Shown here piece by piece: positions 1 through 8,471 of a stretch of DNA of 50,577 bases (the stretch's first letter is position 1; the number at the start of each line of letters is the position of its first letter). The position numbers and the translations under genes are program-made. The notes under the pieces were generated by a model. That model saw only the letters and a program-made list of their open reading frames with translations. It was not told where the DNA came from and did not search any database. Source of the stretch: Candidatus Blautia faecavium (GTDB taxonomy: Bacteria > Bacillota > Clostridia > Lachnospirales > Lachnospiraceae); NCBI GenBank assembly GCA_019118425.1, contig DWYZ01000087.1:1-50577 (forward strand), written 5' to 3'.

Positions 1-1704
1 CTTTTAAACCTCGCCTTGGATTCTACCATGGAAGAACGTGAGAAATCATTAAATTTAAACATAGGATATAACGAGGAATTGCGTTTATGGGATGTGATCG
101 TAAAGTACAGCGGAGGGATTTCGGGTCTGGAGGGTGAGGGGATTACAGTGACACCGCTTTTAGGCGGTTATGCTGTGGTAACTTTACCGGAGAGTCAACT
201 GGTAGCCTATTCAGCAAGACCGCAGGTAGAGTTTGTAGAAAAACCGAAAAGGCTCTTTTTTGAAGTGTATCAGGCAAAGGTCGCATCCTGTATCCGTTCT
301 GTGCAGATAGGGCAGGAAGGGCTTAGAGGAAAAGGCGTACTTGTAGGGATTGTAGACTCCGGTGTGGATTACCGCCATCCGGATTTTTGTAATGAGGACG
401 GAACTACCCGGATTTTGAAATATTGGGATCAAAGTGTAAAAGGAAATCCTCCGAAGGGATATTATATAGGAACGGAATATACAAAGGAGCAGATCGATGA
501 GGCGCTTTTTCTGACAGAAGAAGAGGGAAGGCGCCTTGTTCCGGGAAGAGATGCCAGCGGTCATGGGACTGCGGTTCTTGGAATTGCTGCCGGAAATGGA
601 AGGGGATCTAAGGAAATTAACCAGGGGGTAGCCTATGAAAGTGAACTTCTTGTAGTTAAAATGGGACTTCCCCGGGAAAATTCTTTTCCCAGGACAATAG
701 AGCTGATCCAGGGAATTGATTATCTGATCCGCCAGGCCCAGGAACTTGGCAGACCTATAGCGATCAACATTAGTTTTGGAAATAACTATGGTTCCCATAA
801 AGGAGATTCTCTTTTAGAGACCTATATAGACAATGCCTCGAATGTGGGGCGCACGGTGATTTGTGTGGGAACGGGGAATAATGGAAACGATAAGCTCCAT
901 ATGGGAGGAAGGGTGACACAGGGAGAGAGTAAGGAGATTGAGTTTGGAATCAGTGAATATGAAACCGGGCTGAATATTCAGTTGTGGAAGTCTTATGCGG
1001 ATCAAATGGAGGTTTATATTGAAAATCCTTCCGGCGAGAGAGTAGGACCATTGTATGAAGTACTGGGGGCTCAGAGGAATCGGATGGGAGATACAGAGCT
1101 TTTGGCTTACTATGGAAAACCTGCTCCTTTCCAGGTGACCCAGGAGATTTATATAGACTTTTTGCCTATAGGTACATATTTAGACAGCGGTGTATGGAAA
1201 ATTATTCTTCGAGGGAGAGAAATTAAAGAAGGGGACTTTTATATGTGGCTTCCTGGAGGAAACGTATTAAATGTAAATACTGGATTTTTTCTGCCGAGAG
1301 CTTTGGGAACTTTAACAATCCCCTCTACTGCAGGACGGGTAATCTCTGTGGGGGCTTATGATTCCAGGTTGAATGCATATGCAGATTTTTCGGGAAGGGG
1401 AGGCAGCTTTCTGCCTTTTCGAAAACCAGACCTTGCCGCGCCGGGGGTGGATATTACAGCGCCAAGAGCGGGAGGCGGGTACATACAGGTGACGGGAACA
1501 TCCTTTGCAACGCCATTTGTGACCGGAGGGGCGGCTCTTTTAATGGAGTGGGGGATTATTGAAGGGAATGATGCGTTTCTTTTTGGAGAAAAGGTGAAGG
1601 CTTACTTAAGGAGGGGAGCGAAAACCCTTCCCGGATATGGCAGATATCCAAATCCAGAAATCGGGTATGGGGTACTGTGCGTGAGAAACAGTATTCCAGA
1701 GTAG
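1..1704 (+). CDS. S8 subtilisin-like serine protease, Csp-like, 5' end cut by the window
   Basis: Subtilase of the kind that includes the clostridial Csp proteases. The catalytic triad is readable: Asp in GIVDSGVDYRHPDF, His in SGHGTAVLGIAAG and Ser in GTSFATPF (codons at 355, 562 and 1501). Between His and Ser lies a long beta-rich insert (about bases 900-1300), as in the jelly-roll insert of CspB-type enzymes. The frame is open to base 1 and the residues before the ATG at 28 (LNLALDSTMEERE) fit the family's usual N-terminal region, so the true start is probably left of the window. No signal peptide is visible in the part seen. Csp proteases process the spore cortex hydrolase SleC during germination; whether this copy does so is unknown. 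No second csp gene is adjacent. Confidence 0.88.
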   Translation, partial: LLNLALDSTMEEREKSLNLNIGYNEELRLWDVIVKYSGGISGLEGEGITVTPLLGGYAVVTLPESQLVAYSARPQVEFVEKPKRLFFEVYQAKVASCIRSVQIGQEGLRGKGVLVGIVDSGVDYRHPDFCNEDGTTRILKYWDQSVKGNPPKGYYIGTEYTKEQIDEALFLTEEEGRRLVPGRDASGHGTAVLGIAAGNGRGSKEINQGVAYESELLVVKMGLPRENSFPRTIELIQGIDYLIRQAQELGRPIAINISFGNNYGSHKGDSLLETYIDNASNVGRTVICVGTGNNGNDKLHMGGRVTQGESKEIEFGISEYETGLNIQLWKSYADQMEVYIENPSGERVGPLYEVLGAQRNRMGDTELLAYYGKPAPFQVTQEIYIDFLPIGTYLDSGVWKIILRGREIKEGDFYMWLPGGNVLNVNTGFFLPRALGTLTIPSTAGRVISVGAYDSRLNAYADFSGRGGSFLPFRKPDLAAPGVDITAPRAGGGYIQVTGTSFATPFVTGGAALLMEWGIIEGNDAFLFGEKVKAYLRRGAKTLPGYGRYPNPEIGYGVLCVRNSIPE

Positions 1705-1890
1705 GGGAAGCCTTTTCGAGAGGGTATTTTTATATGAAATACGAGGAATATACTTGTTGTATTCGAAAAAATATGTTAGGCTGAGTATAATCAGAAAAAA
1801 AGGAATTATATATAAAAAAATGCCTTTTTATACTGATATAAAAAGATAATACAAAATATTATAAAAATATCGCCAAAGGAGGACTGTGTT

Positions 1891-2835
1891 ATGATGTATC
1901 ACAAAATATGTTTGAGTTTATTGACAGCATCATTTTTGCTGGCTGGAGCGCCTGTGTCCGTTTTTGCAGAGAGTGAGGAGAACCTGCCGGAAAGTCTGGA
2001 GGAAATTGAGGATAGTATTTCCCTGAATGTAAAAAGCCTTTTAGACAGCTTCGATGCAGTAGGAAATAACGTATCTATGCATTATGAGGACGGCAGTGTG
2101 TATTCCTACTATTGTTATTATACGGACGATACCTATGTTTTGGAAGATTCTGACAGCTATATAGAGGCAGTTTCTGACGATACAAATTATTTCTATGATC
2201 CAGGCACAGATACTCCCGGACGTTTTTTGTTTTTGACGGAAGAAGCCTATGAGGACTATATTCAGAGCGGGTATGATGTGGGGTCCTACACCTTTGAAAA
2301 TGAGACGATGATCTCTATAACAGAAGAAGATGGAAAGATTGCTTTGGTGACCCAGTGCAGTGAAGAAAAGGCGGCGGAATTTATCACAGAGCTGGGGTAT
2401 GAGCCACAGGAAGGAGATGTTGTACAGTGGAGGTATCAGATTGATCCGGAAAATTCCTTTATTACCTCTTCATCTTCTGTTCTGATCCGGAATGATGGAA
2501 CAGAAACAACATTGTCTGAGGAGTCGTTAAATACTGAACCGGAGGAATATGTTTTTTCTTCTGAGATTACAGAAAGACTGGACAGTGAAGATTCCAGGAC
2601 TGTAACAATCATTACGAATCCAGGGACTGACCAGGAAGCAGTTTTTCAGGAAACAGTGGGAAAAGGCTGTTCGGTAGTTCCTATAGGCTATAATAACGTG
2701 CTGTATACAGACGAAGCATGCACGGAGGAATTTTCTTCTAATAGTGATACAGAAAGTGATGTGACTTTGTATGCTATTACGAACGAGACAGACGAGGAAA
2801 CGGAAGAAACAGTACAGGAGGAATCGGAACAATAG
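1891..2835 (+). CDS. Secreted acidic protein of unknown function
   Basis: A 314-residue protein that I cannot assign to a named family. The N-terminus has a typical signal peptide (hydrophobic LLTASFLLAG, cleavage near SVFA-ES) without a lipobox cysteine. The mature part is very acidic and rich in Ser, Thr and Tyr. Residues about 230-300 (from TVTIITNPG through VLYTDEACTEEF to VTLYAIT) resemble one beta-grasp repeat of the InlB B-repeat/Flg_new type, which is common in cell-surface proteins. The C-terminus is a Glu/Thr tail with no LPXTG motif or membrane anchor. A strong AAAGGAGG site ends 8 bases before the ATG at 1891; a second ATG follows at once. It is probably released or loosely wall-associated. 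Confidence 0.7.
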   Translation: MMYHKICLSLLTASFLLAGAPVSVFAESEENLPESLEEIEDSISLNVKSLLDSFDAVGNNVSMHYEDGSVYSYYCYYTDDTYVLEDSDSYIEAVSDDTNYFYDPGTDTPGRFLFLTEEAYEDYIQSGYDVGSYTFENETMISITEEDGKIALVTQCSEEKAAEFITELGYEPQEGDVVQWRYQIDPENSFITSSSSVLIRNDGTETTLSEESLNTEPEEYVFSSEITERLDSEDSRTVTIITNPGTDQEAVFQETVGKGCSVVPIGYNNVLYTDEACTEEFSSNSDTESDVTLYAITNETDEETEETVQEESEQ

Positions 2836-2867
2836 GGAAACTCAGGAGGAACAGGCGTGAAAAATAT

Positions 2868-3394
2868 TGTTCTATAGAGCCGTAGAACATAACGATTTGA
2901 TTGCTTTGATACAGAACAATATCCCCGGCTTGTGTGGTGGTTTGCTGATTGCTGGCAGGAAGACTCGTTCCCAGAGAACCGACTTTTTCAAAGCCGGAAT
3001 AGTCGCTCATCTGAATGGTAACAGGCCCCTGTTCCATCATTTCCACCAGTGTATCTACTGCTTCGTTTTCTTCTAAGACGGCGGTAAAGGTGCTGCCGCC
3101 AACTTGTACATTCATCTGCATTTCGCTGTTTTCCTCCTCAATTTGTTGGATTTACGTTTCTCCCGATTCCGGCGCTGTGCTGGAATCGGATTCTTTAAGT
3201 TCTTCCGGCGAGATATCCGGTTCTGATGTTTCTGACTCTGAAGATAATTCTGCTTCAGAAGAAGATGCATCTTCTATCAGGGCTGCAGAACTGCTTCCTG
3301 AATTGGTTCCTGCCTGCTCGCTGCTACCACAGCCCGTAAGCAGCGCCGCCAAGGACATAATAACAGCAAATACCAAGGACAATCCTTTTTTCAT
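2868..3394 (-). pseudogene. Decayed lipoprotein with cyclophilin-like domain
   Basis: The gene starts at 3394 with a lipoprotein signal (lipobox LLTGC) and a Ser/Glu-rich linker, then meets a TAA at 3152-3154. Reading the same frame past this stop gives a typical cyclophilin-like fold domain: QVGGSTFTAVLEENEA, a TIQMSDYSGFEKVG segment and AGDIVLYQSNQIVMFYGS. Both halves are in one frame, so this was a single lipoprotein gene now broken by a nonsense codon. It is broken again at its 3' end: after FYGS (near base 2874) the conserved last strands are missing and unrelated sequence follows. A MITE lies 23 bases upstream of the start codon and may have separated it from its promoter. A short lipoprotein of 80 residues (3152-3394) could still be made. 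Confidence 0.75.
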
Positions 3395-3417
3395 ATTTCA
3401 ATCACCACTTTCTTAAT

Positions 3418-3661
3418 GGTAGTGTCAACTTTATATGTCTAAAAGCGGCTCAACCTCAGTAAAATCAAGGCTTTCAGGGTATATGAGTCTTTACCTCCCC
3501 TTTCTTTGGCTTGGGCGACCAAAATTTTACGTCGGGAAGTCAGTCAAGACCGGGCTGAAAGCCCGTTAAATTCAGTCTTGACGGGGTTTCCGTAAGTAAA
3601 ATAAAATCGGTCAGCACCAAGGAAAGGGGTTCGATTTTTTCATAATCCGCTTTACACTACC
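3418..3661. mobile_element. MITE, 244 bp, with 8-bp target site duplication
   Basis: The ends are inverted (GGTAGTGT at 3418-3425, ACACTACC at 3654-3661) and are flanked by identical 8-bp direct repeats TTCTTAAT at 3410-3417 and 3662-3669. The interior holds further inverted segments: CCCCTTTCTTTGG against CCAAGGAAAGGGG, and GTCAAGAC (3543) against GTCTTGAC (3575) around a CGGGCT/AGCCCG hairpin. No open frame could encode a transposase, so it is non-autonomous. An 8-bp duplication fits families such as IS256 or ISL3, but the parent element is not in the window. Confidence 0.8.
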
Positions 3662-3677
3662 TTCTTAATATAATACT

Positions 3678-4286
3678 TTATAGAAGTAGCCTGAGATAAA
3701 CCAGGATTCCAAAAGAACAAAGGATTCCGCCAAAAATACGGTTCATAGTACGAAGCTGAAATTTGACTGCCCTTCTTTTGATAAACTGCGTTAAGGCAGA
3801 AAGGGTTCCCCACCAAAAGTAGGTTCCCAGAAACACCCCGGTCACCAGTAAAATACCATCTTTCCATCCACGTATCTCCGAGATACCGAAGTAAGAGAAT
3901 GCAAAGAGAAAGGTTAAAATGGCCGTTGGATTGGTAATTCCAATAGCAAAGGTCGTGAGAAAGAGTTTCGCACCGCCGGGCGCTTCCTTATCGGGCGGAA
4001 GTTCCTCTTGAGGACGAATCAGCGACTTTAGCCCCATGGCCAGGACCAATGCGCCGCCCAACGCAGTGATGATTTCCTGAAAGCGAAGTAGAAAATCCGA
4101 GATAAGAGTCAGCCCAAAGGCTCCCGCACAGGCATAGAAGCAATCTGCTGCGGAGGAACCGAGTCCCGTCAAAAGACCAGCTTTAGCGCCTAAGTTCCAA
4201 GTTCTTTGTATAGTCAGCGTACCAATCGCTCCAACCGGAAGTCCAAACAAAAGACCAATCAAAATTCCCCGCAGCCAATATTCCAT
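3678..4286 (-). CDS. LysE/RhtB-family amino acid exporter
   Basis: A 202-residue integral membrane protein with about six hydrophobic segments and the LysE-family N-terminal pattern (GILIGLLFGLPVGAIGTLTIQ). A second family hallmark is TTFAIGITNPTAILTF near the middle, with the conserved NP of the fourth segment. Members export amino acids or related small molecules using the proton motive force; the substrate here cannot be told. The ATG at 4286 follows a GGAGG site. Its stop lies only 9 bases beyond the target duplication of the neighbouring MITE. Upstream is a stretch of decayed coding sequence rather than a functional partner gene. Confidence 0.85.
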   Translation of the reverse strand: MEYWLRGILIGLLFGLPVGAIGTLTIQRTWNLGAKAGLLTGLGSSAADCFYACAGAFGLTLISDFLLRFQEIITALGGALVLAMGLKSLIRPQEELPPDKEAPGGAKLFLTTFAIGITNPTAILTFLFAFSYFGISEIRGWKDGILLVTGVFLGTYFWWGTLSALTQFIKRRAVKFQLRTMNRIFGGILCSFGILVYLRLLL

Positions 4287-4340
4287 GCCATACCTCCACG
4301 TATAATTAAATTTACTTCTTGTTCTATATTTCTGGCCATT

Positions 4341-4545
4341 TCATCTGAACATCCGGCATCCTTTAGATTCTGTAAAAACGCCTTTTTGACGGATGCCTTT
4401 CACAGCGGCATCCAGCTTATCTTGATGCCTGGCTGTGACAGCCACCGCTGTGCCTTTTTCGACAAACAGTTCCGTCATCGTCTTTCCCCATGCGGCAGCT
4501 GTTTCCGTTGGTGATAGAGGCTTTATCTTTCAGTATTTGTTGTTC
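4341..4545 (-). pseudogene. Fragment of a short-chain dehydrogenase/reductase gene
   Basis: On the minus strand from about 4514 the frame reads KTMTELFVEKGTAVAVTARH followed by QDKLDAAVKGI, the beta2-alpha region of a classical SDR Rossmann fold. The preceding beta1 piece (LKDKASIT) lies in a different frame and the glycine-rich GxxxGxG loop is lost, so there is at least one frameshift. The fragment stops at 4341. A second short relic in another frame, FLQNLKDAGCSDEMARN (about 4384-4330), overlaps it. I see only remains of genes between 4287 and 4545. Confidence 0.5.
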
Positions 4546-4751
4546 TATAGTAAAGACCTCGTTTCTTTTGCTGTATTTTTTCTTTCCATCTATAGTTTAG
4601 TACCCGCAAGATTAAATATCCAATACTTATGTTTTATTGCTTCCATAATTAAATCAAATAGAATTATTTTCTTAACCCCCTAACCCCTTAACATTCATTT
4701 GGCATAGGTCAGTATTTTGTGGTACTTCTTTATAATCCGCTGACTGTATCG
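4546..4751. other. Intergenic stretch with no recognisable feature
   Basis: AT-rich DNA between the SDR relic and the 3' end of the membrane protein gene. I see no gene, convincing terminator or repeat unit here. Confidence 0.5.
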
Positions 4752-5480
4752 TTACTCCATTCCAGCCAATACCCGCATTTTCTCATACGCAAAATGGTTA
4801 AAGAAAGAAATAACCCTTCCCACGCCGATCACTGCCAGCACTGTGCCGATTCCTACGCCTTCGGGATGTCCTGCAAAGAGAAAGCTTATGGTCACGGCTA
4901 AGGCAATGTTGAACAGGTCAAAACAGTTTTTAGTAAATCCTACGCTCTTATGTATGGTGTCTGATATAGCCTGTACGATTCCGTCACCGGGATTGGGAAT
5001 CAGGCGCATGTTAAGCGACATAGCAGCTCCGGCTCCGGTAAAAGTGATGGCAAAAAGCAGCAGGATTACTCGGAAAACAATGGCAGGCAGAGAGGTATCA
5101 TCTTCCGGGATAGAAGGCAGCACTGCTGAAAAGATATTGAGAAATCTTGTAAAAACAATGCTCAGCGGAAATTGAAGAAGGTCTGATAAAAGGATGTATT
5201 TTCCTTTGGCGGAGGCAGGAGCAGCGGTCAGATCTGACGAAGAATCCCTCCTGCGCGTCATCTGATACAGATGGAGAAAAAGTTGGATGACAACGAAACA
5301 GCCATATAAAGCTAACGTAGTATTTCCAAAATTATAACTGAAAATAAGGGAGATACTATAGGAAACGGAAATAATGGCCGAGACGCCAAGACCGGCTTTG
5401 GTATTAAGTGTAAGACCTAATGCAAGGAGCAATAGGCCGGCTGCATAAAATAGAATACGGTAATAAATTGTTTTTTTCAT
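4752..5480 (-). CDS. YitT/YczE-type (DUF6198-like) integral membrane protein
   Basis: A 242-residue membrane protein with about five hydrophobic segments. It opens with YRILFYAAGLLLLALGLTLN and has the conserved TKAGLGVSAIISVSYS region and a PNPGDGIVQAISD motif seen in the YczE/YitT-like family. Its molecular function is not known; homologues are annotated as putative membrane transporters. The start at 5480 (MKKTIYY) is preferred over an upstream in-frame start at 5528 because AGGAGG lies at ideal distance before it. A promoter is visible upstream on the same strand, divergent to cutC. Confidence 0.75.
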   Translation of the reverse strand: MKKTIYYRILFYAAGLLLLALGLTLNTKAGLGVSAIISVSYSISLIFSYNFGNTTLALYGCFVVIQLFLHLYQMTRRRDSSSDLTAAPASAKGKYILLSDLLQFPLSIVFTRFLNIFSAVLPSIPEDDTSLPAIVFRVILLLFAITFTGAGAAMSLNMRLIPNPGDGIVQAISDTIHKSVGFTKNCFDLFNIALAVTISFLFAGHPEGVGIGTVLAVIGVGRVISFFNHFAYEKMRVLAGME

Positions 5481-5544
5481 AATGTCCCTCCTAGCTGAAA
5501 AGTAAGTGGGGACCGTGGAATTCCTCACACGGTATCCGCCTTTT

Positions 5545-5574
5545 ATTTTAGTGGATTCATTTTCCGTTTGTCAA
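5545..5574 (-). promoter_or_regulatory. Sigma-A promoter of the YitT/YczE-type gene
   Basis: On the minus strand TTGACA (5574-5569) and TAAAAT (5550-5545) are separated by 18 bp. The leader to the start codon at 5480 is about 60 bases. Confidence 0.65.
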
Positions 5575-5608
5575 ATAAATAGGAAAAATCAATTCGCCTT
5601 AACAGGGA

Positions 5609-5637
5609 TTGTTTAGATCATAGAAGGGGTGTAGAAT
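5609..5637 (+). promoter_or_regulatory. Sigma-A promoter of cutC
   Basis: TTGTTT (5609-5614) and TAGAAT (5632-5637) are 17 bp apart, about 45 bases before the cutC start. It is back to back with the minus-strand promoter just upstream. Confidence 0.6.
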
Positions 5638-5683
5638 AAATGTATTGATGAATTTCAGGTGAAAATATAAGGAGGACACATGC

Positions 5684-6448
5684 ATGAATGAGTATATCTT
5701 GGAATGTTGTATAGATAGTGTAAATTCAGCTGTTAACGCAGAAAAAGGAGGAGCGGACCGTCTGGAGCTGTGCGGAAATCTGGTTATTGGAGGGACGACT
5801 CCCAGTCCCTGCCTTTTTAAAGAAGTGCGAAAACATACAGATATTCCCGTCCATGTGCTGATCCGTCCCCGGTTCGGAGACTTTTGCTATAATGCTTATG
5901 AAATGGAGATTATGTGCAGTGAGATCCGTATGTTCCGGGAACTGGGGGCGGACGCGGCGGTAATCGGTGTTCTCTGTCCGGACGGAACCTTAAATAAAGA
6001 GGCCATGAAGCGTCTTGTGGAAGCGGCCGGTGAAATGAAGATCACCCTTCACAGAGCCTTTGACGTATGCAAAGATCCTTACGCTGCCATGGAGGAGGCT
6101 ATTTCCCTAGGAATCCATACGATTCTTACTTCCGGGCAGGGGAATACCTGTCTGGCTGGCCGGGAGCTTATAAAGGACCTGGCGCAGAGAGGAAACGGCA
6201 GGATCGAAATTATGGCAGGAGCAGGGGTGGACGCCTCCGTGATCCGCTGCCTGGCAGCGGAAATCCCCATAAAATGTTTTCATATGTCAGGAAAGATCAC
6301 AAGGGACAGTTCCATGAAGTACAGAAAACAAGGAGTAAACATGGGACTGCCTTCCTTAAGCGAATTTGAAATATGGGAAACCAGCCAGGAAAAAGTAAGG
6401 GAAGCAAAGAATGCGCTGGAAGAAATCCAGATGCAGTCAGGCACATGA
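5684..6448 (+). CDS. cutC: CutC family protein
   Basis: A 254-residue TIM-barrel protein of the CutC family. Hallmarks are the N-terminal ECCIDSVNSAVNAEKGGADR followed by LELCGNL, the GGTTPS loop, the VHVLIRPRFGDFCY strand, the THRAFD-type motif (here TLHRAFDVCKD) and the ILTSGQ motif. CutC was named for copper homeostasis in E. coli, but a direct role in copper handling is disputed and the reaction is unknown. A GGAGG site precedes the ATG. It is followed by the MBL-fold gene 87 bases later; a weak hairpin with a T-run (ATCCG...CGGAT near 6458-6509) lies between the two, so co-transcription is uncertain. Confidence 0.9.
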   Translation: MNEYILECCIDSVNSAVNAEKGGADRLELCGNLVIGGTTPSPCLFKEVRKHTDIPVHVLIRPRFGDFCYNAYEMEIMCSEIRMFRELGADAAVIGVLCPDGTLNKEAMKRLVEAAGEMKITLHRAFDVCKDPYAAMEEAISLGIHTILTSGQGNTCLAGRELIKDLAQRGNGRIEIMAGAGVDASVIRCLAAEIPIKCFHMSGKITRDSSMKYRKQGVNMGLPSLSEFEIWETSQEKVREAKNALEEIQMQSGT

Positions 6449-6535
6449 CTGTAATAACATTTTATCCGTTTTAAAACAGGGCTGGAACAGGCTTGTGCGG
6501 ATTTTTTTTAGCTCAGAGAAAAGGAGGAGACACTC

Positions 6536-7420
6536 ATGTATGAACTTATACGGGTTTCAGAAAATGACTATTATATTCAAAGTCCGGCAAAGATCGGACT
6601 GGTAAAGCTAAATGACAAGGAAGTCTGCCTTATAGACAGCGGGAACGATAAGGATGCCGGGCGAAAGGTGCGCAAGATCCTGGATGAGAATGGATGGGAA
6701 CTGAAAGTGATTTATAATACCCACTCCAACGCGGATCATATAGGCGGGAACAAATATCTTCAGGGCCAGACCGGATGCCGGATTTATGCGCCGGAGATTG
6801 AAGGGGATTTTACCAGGCACCCTGTTTTAGAGCCGGCTTTCTTATATGGAGGGTATCCTTGCAAGGAGCTGAGACATAAATTTTTATTAGCTCAGGAAAG
6901 CAATGCGGAATACCTGACAAAAGAAGCTTTGCCGGATGGATGGGAAAGTATTCCTCTGCCGGGACATTTTTTTGATATGGTAGGATTTCGTACCAGGGAT
7001 GATGTGGTGTACCTTGCCGACTGTCTGTCCAGCAGAGAAACTTTGGATAAATACCGGATCAGCTTTGTCTATGATGTGGGCGCTTATATAGAAACTCTGG
7101 AAATGGTAAAGAAGATGAAGGCGAAGCTTTTTATTCCTGCCCATGCCGAGCCCGGGGAAGATATGTGCCAGCTGGCACAGTATAATATAGACAAGGTTAT
7201 GGAAATCGGAGAAAAAATCCTGAATATTTGTGCAGTTCCCCGTTCTTTCGAAGAAATTCTGCAAAGACTGTTTACAGAGTATGCTCTTGTTATGAATTTT
7301 GAACAGTATGTCCTGGTAGGGAGTACCGTGCGGTCGTATCTTTCCTGGCTGAAGGATACCGGGAGGCTGAAGGCGGGGTTTGAACAGAACAGGCTGCTTT
7401 TGGAAAAAGCTGCAGATTAA
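6536..7420 (+). CDS. MBL-fold metallo-hydrolase with altered metal motif
   Basis: A 294-residue metallo-beta-lactamase-fold protein. The metal-binding motif reads T-H63-S-N65-A-D67-H68-IGG, so the second histidine of the usual HxHxDH is asparagine. The other ligands appear intact: His in PLPGHFFDMVGF, Asp in VYLADCLSS and His in FIPAHAEPG. The last 70 residues form a helical domain with a winged-helix look (YVLVGSTVRSYLSWLKDTGR). The Asn variant may shift the protein towards a single metal or a different metal set. The substrate is unknown. The gene has a clear AGGAGG site and ends just before a convergent terminator. Confidence 0.8.
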   Translation: MYELIRVSENDYYIQSPAKIGLVKLNDKEVCLIDSGNDKDAGRKVRKILDENGWELKVIYNTHSNADHIGGNKYLQGQTGCRIYAPEIEGDFTRHPVLEPAFLYGGYPCKELRHKFLLAQESNAEYLTKEALPDGWESIPLPGHFFDMVGFRTRDDVVYLADCLSSRETLDKYRISFVYDVGAYIETLEMVKKMKAKLFIPAHAEPGEDMCQLAQYNIDKVMEIGEKILNICAVPRSFEEILQRLFTEYALVMNFEQYVLVGSTVRSYLSWLKDTGRLKAGFEQNRLLLEKAAD

Positions 7421-7456
7421 GTTTTAAGTAAAAAATAAAAAGCAGAAATACAGCTG

Positions 7457-7495
7457 CCGGAAAATGTCCCAGTATCATTCAGGGACATTTTCCGG
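7457..7495. terminator. Hairpin terminator shared with the lacI 3' end
   Basis: CCGGAAAATGTCCC (7457-7470) pairs perfectly with GGGACATTTTCCGG (7482-7495). The minus strand continues into a T-rich tract, so it most clearly terminates the LacI-type gene, whose last codons form one arm. It may also stop the convergent MBL gene. Confidence 0.75.
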
Positions 7496-8471
7496 TAGAA
7501 TTTCTTATGATTAATTGGGCATGAAGATATATGGTCCCGATATAAACCTTATTCAGAATACTGTCCAGGGCATAATACCCGCATTTACCAAGTTCCAGCC
7601 GTTCCTGACGGATTGTGGTCAGGGAAGGAGAGGTATAAGCGGAAATAGGCAGATCATCAAAGCCTACAATGCTGATATCCCCAGGAACATTGCGGCCAAG
7701 CTGCTGGCACTGTACAATGGCAGCACTGGCGATCAGGTCATGGCTGCAGATCAATGCAGTCATTCCCATGTCTAAAAGACGGGGCAGATGTTTTTCAATG
7801 CAGTGTGTAACATAATAAGAAGTTCCTGCGCAGGAAGGATCAGCCCGAAGGCCGTTTTGCTTCATGGCATGGAAGAAGGCTTTATGCCGCACCTGCATGA
7901 TATGGGAACCGAAGGAGCTTCCGAGGTAGCCGATTTTTTTATGTCCCAGTTCTTTTAAGTGGGCTACGGCCAGAGCCATTCCTTCATTATTATCAATACC
8001 AATGGATGAAACAAAGGGGTTTGTGGGAACATAATTGTCATAGAGAACAGTGGGAGTATGGCTGGTTTCGAAATCCTTCATCCAGGGATCATCCAGGGAA
8101 AACCCCAGCACAAGGGCTCCGGTATAGTCTTTCTGGAGCATGAAGACGTCATAGGGGATTTCTTTTTGAAATTTATGGGTAACGGGAACCACGTCCACAA
8201 GATAGCCTGACGGCTCAGCCATTTGTCGGAAGCCAATGATGAAATCATAACCGAACTGGTGAGGTTCTTGATATTCGATGTTTTCCGTTAGGATACAAAA
8301 TTTCCTGGCCTCATTTTTCGGGCGGCGGAGACGAGAATATCCCATTTCTACAGCAGTATCCAGGATGGTTTTTCGTAATGTTTCGCTGATGTCGGGGGCG
8401 CCGTTTAAGGCTTTGGATACGGTTCCCTTTGAGACGCCAAGCCTGTCGGCGATGTTCTGTATAGTAGCCAT
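7479..8471 (-). CDS. LacI-family transcriptional regulator
   Basis: A 330-residue repressor-type protein. The N-terminal helix-turn-helix reads TIQNIADRLGVSKGTVSKAL with the hinge motif typical of LacI/GalR. The rest is a periplasmic-binding-protein-like effector domain (IGIDNNEGMALAVAHL, HKKIGYLGS, DISIVGFDDLPISAYTSPSL, TTIRQ). It is transcribed away from glgP-malQ, separated by 327 bp. This suggests it controls that alpha-glucan operon in response to a sugar, as MalR-type regulators do, but no palindromic operator can be proven. The last six codons overlap the terminator hairpin. Confidence 0.9.
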   Translation of the reverse strand: MATIQNIADRLGVSKGTVSKALNGAPDISETLRKTILDTAVEMGYSRLRRPKNEARKFCILTENIEYQEPHQFGYDFIIGFRQMAEPSGYLVDVVPVTHKFQKEIPYDVFMLQKDYTGALVLGFSLDDPWMKDFETSHTPTVLYDNYVPTNPFVSSIGIDNNEGMALAVAHLKELGHKKIGYLGSSFGSHIMQVRHKAFFHAMKQNGLRADPSCAGTSYYVTHCIEKHLPRLLDMGMTALICSHDLIASAAIVQCQQLGRNVPGDISIVGFDDLPISAYTSPSLTTIRQERLELGKCGYYALDSILNKVYIGTIYLHAQLIIRNSTGKCP

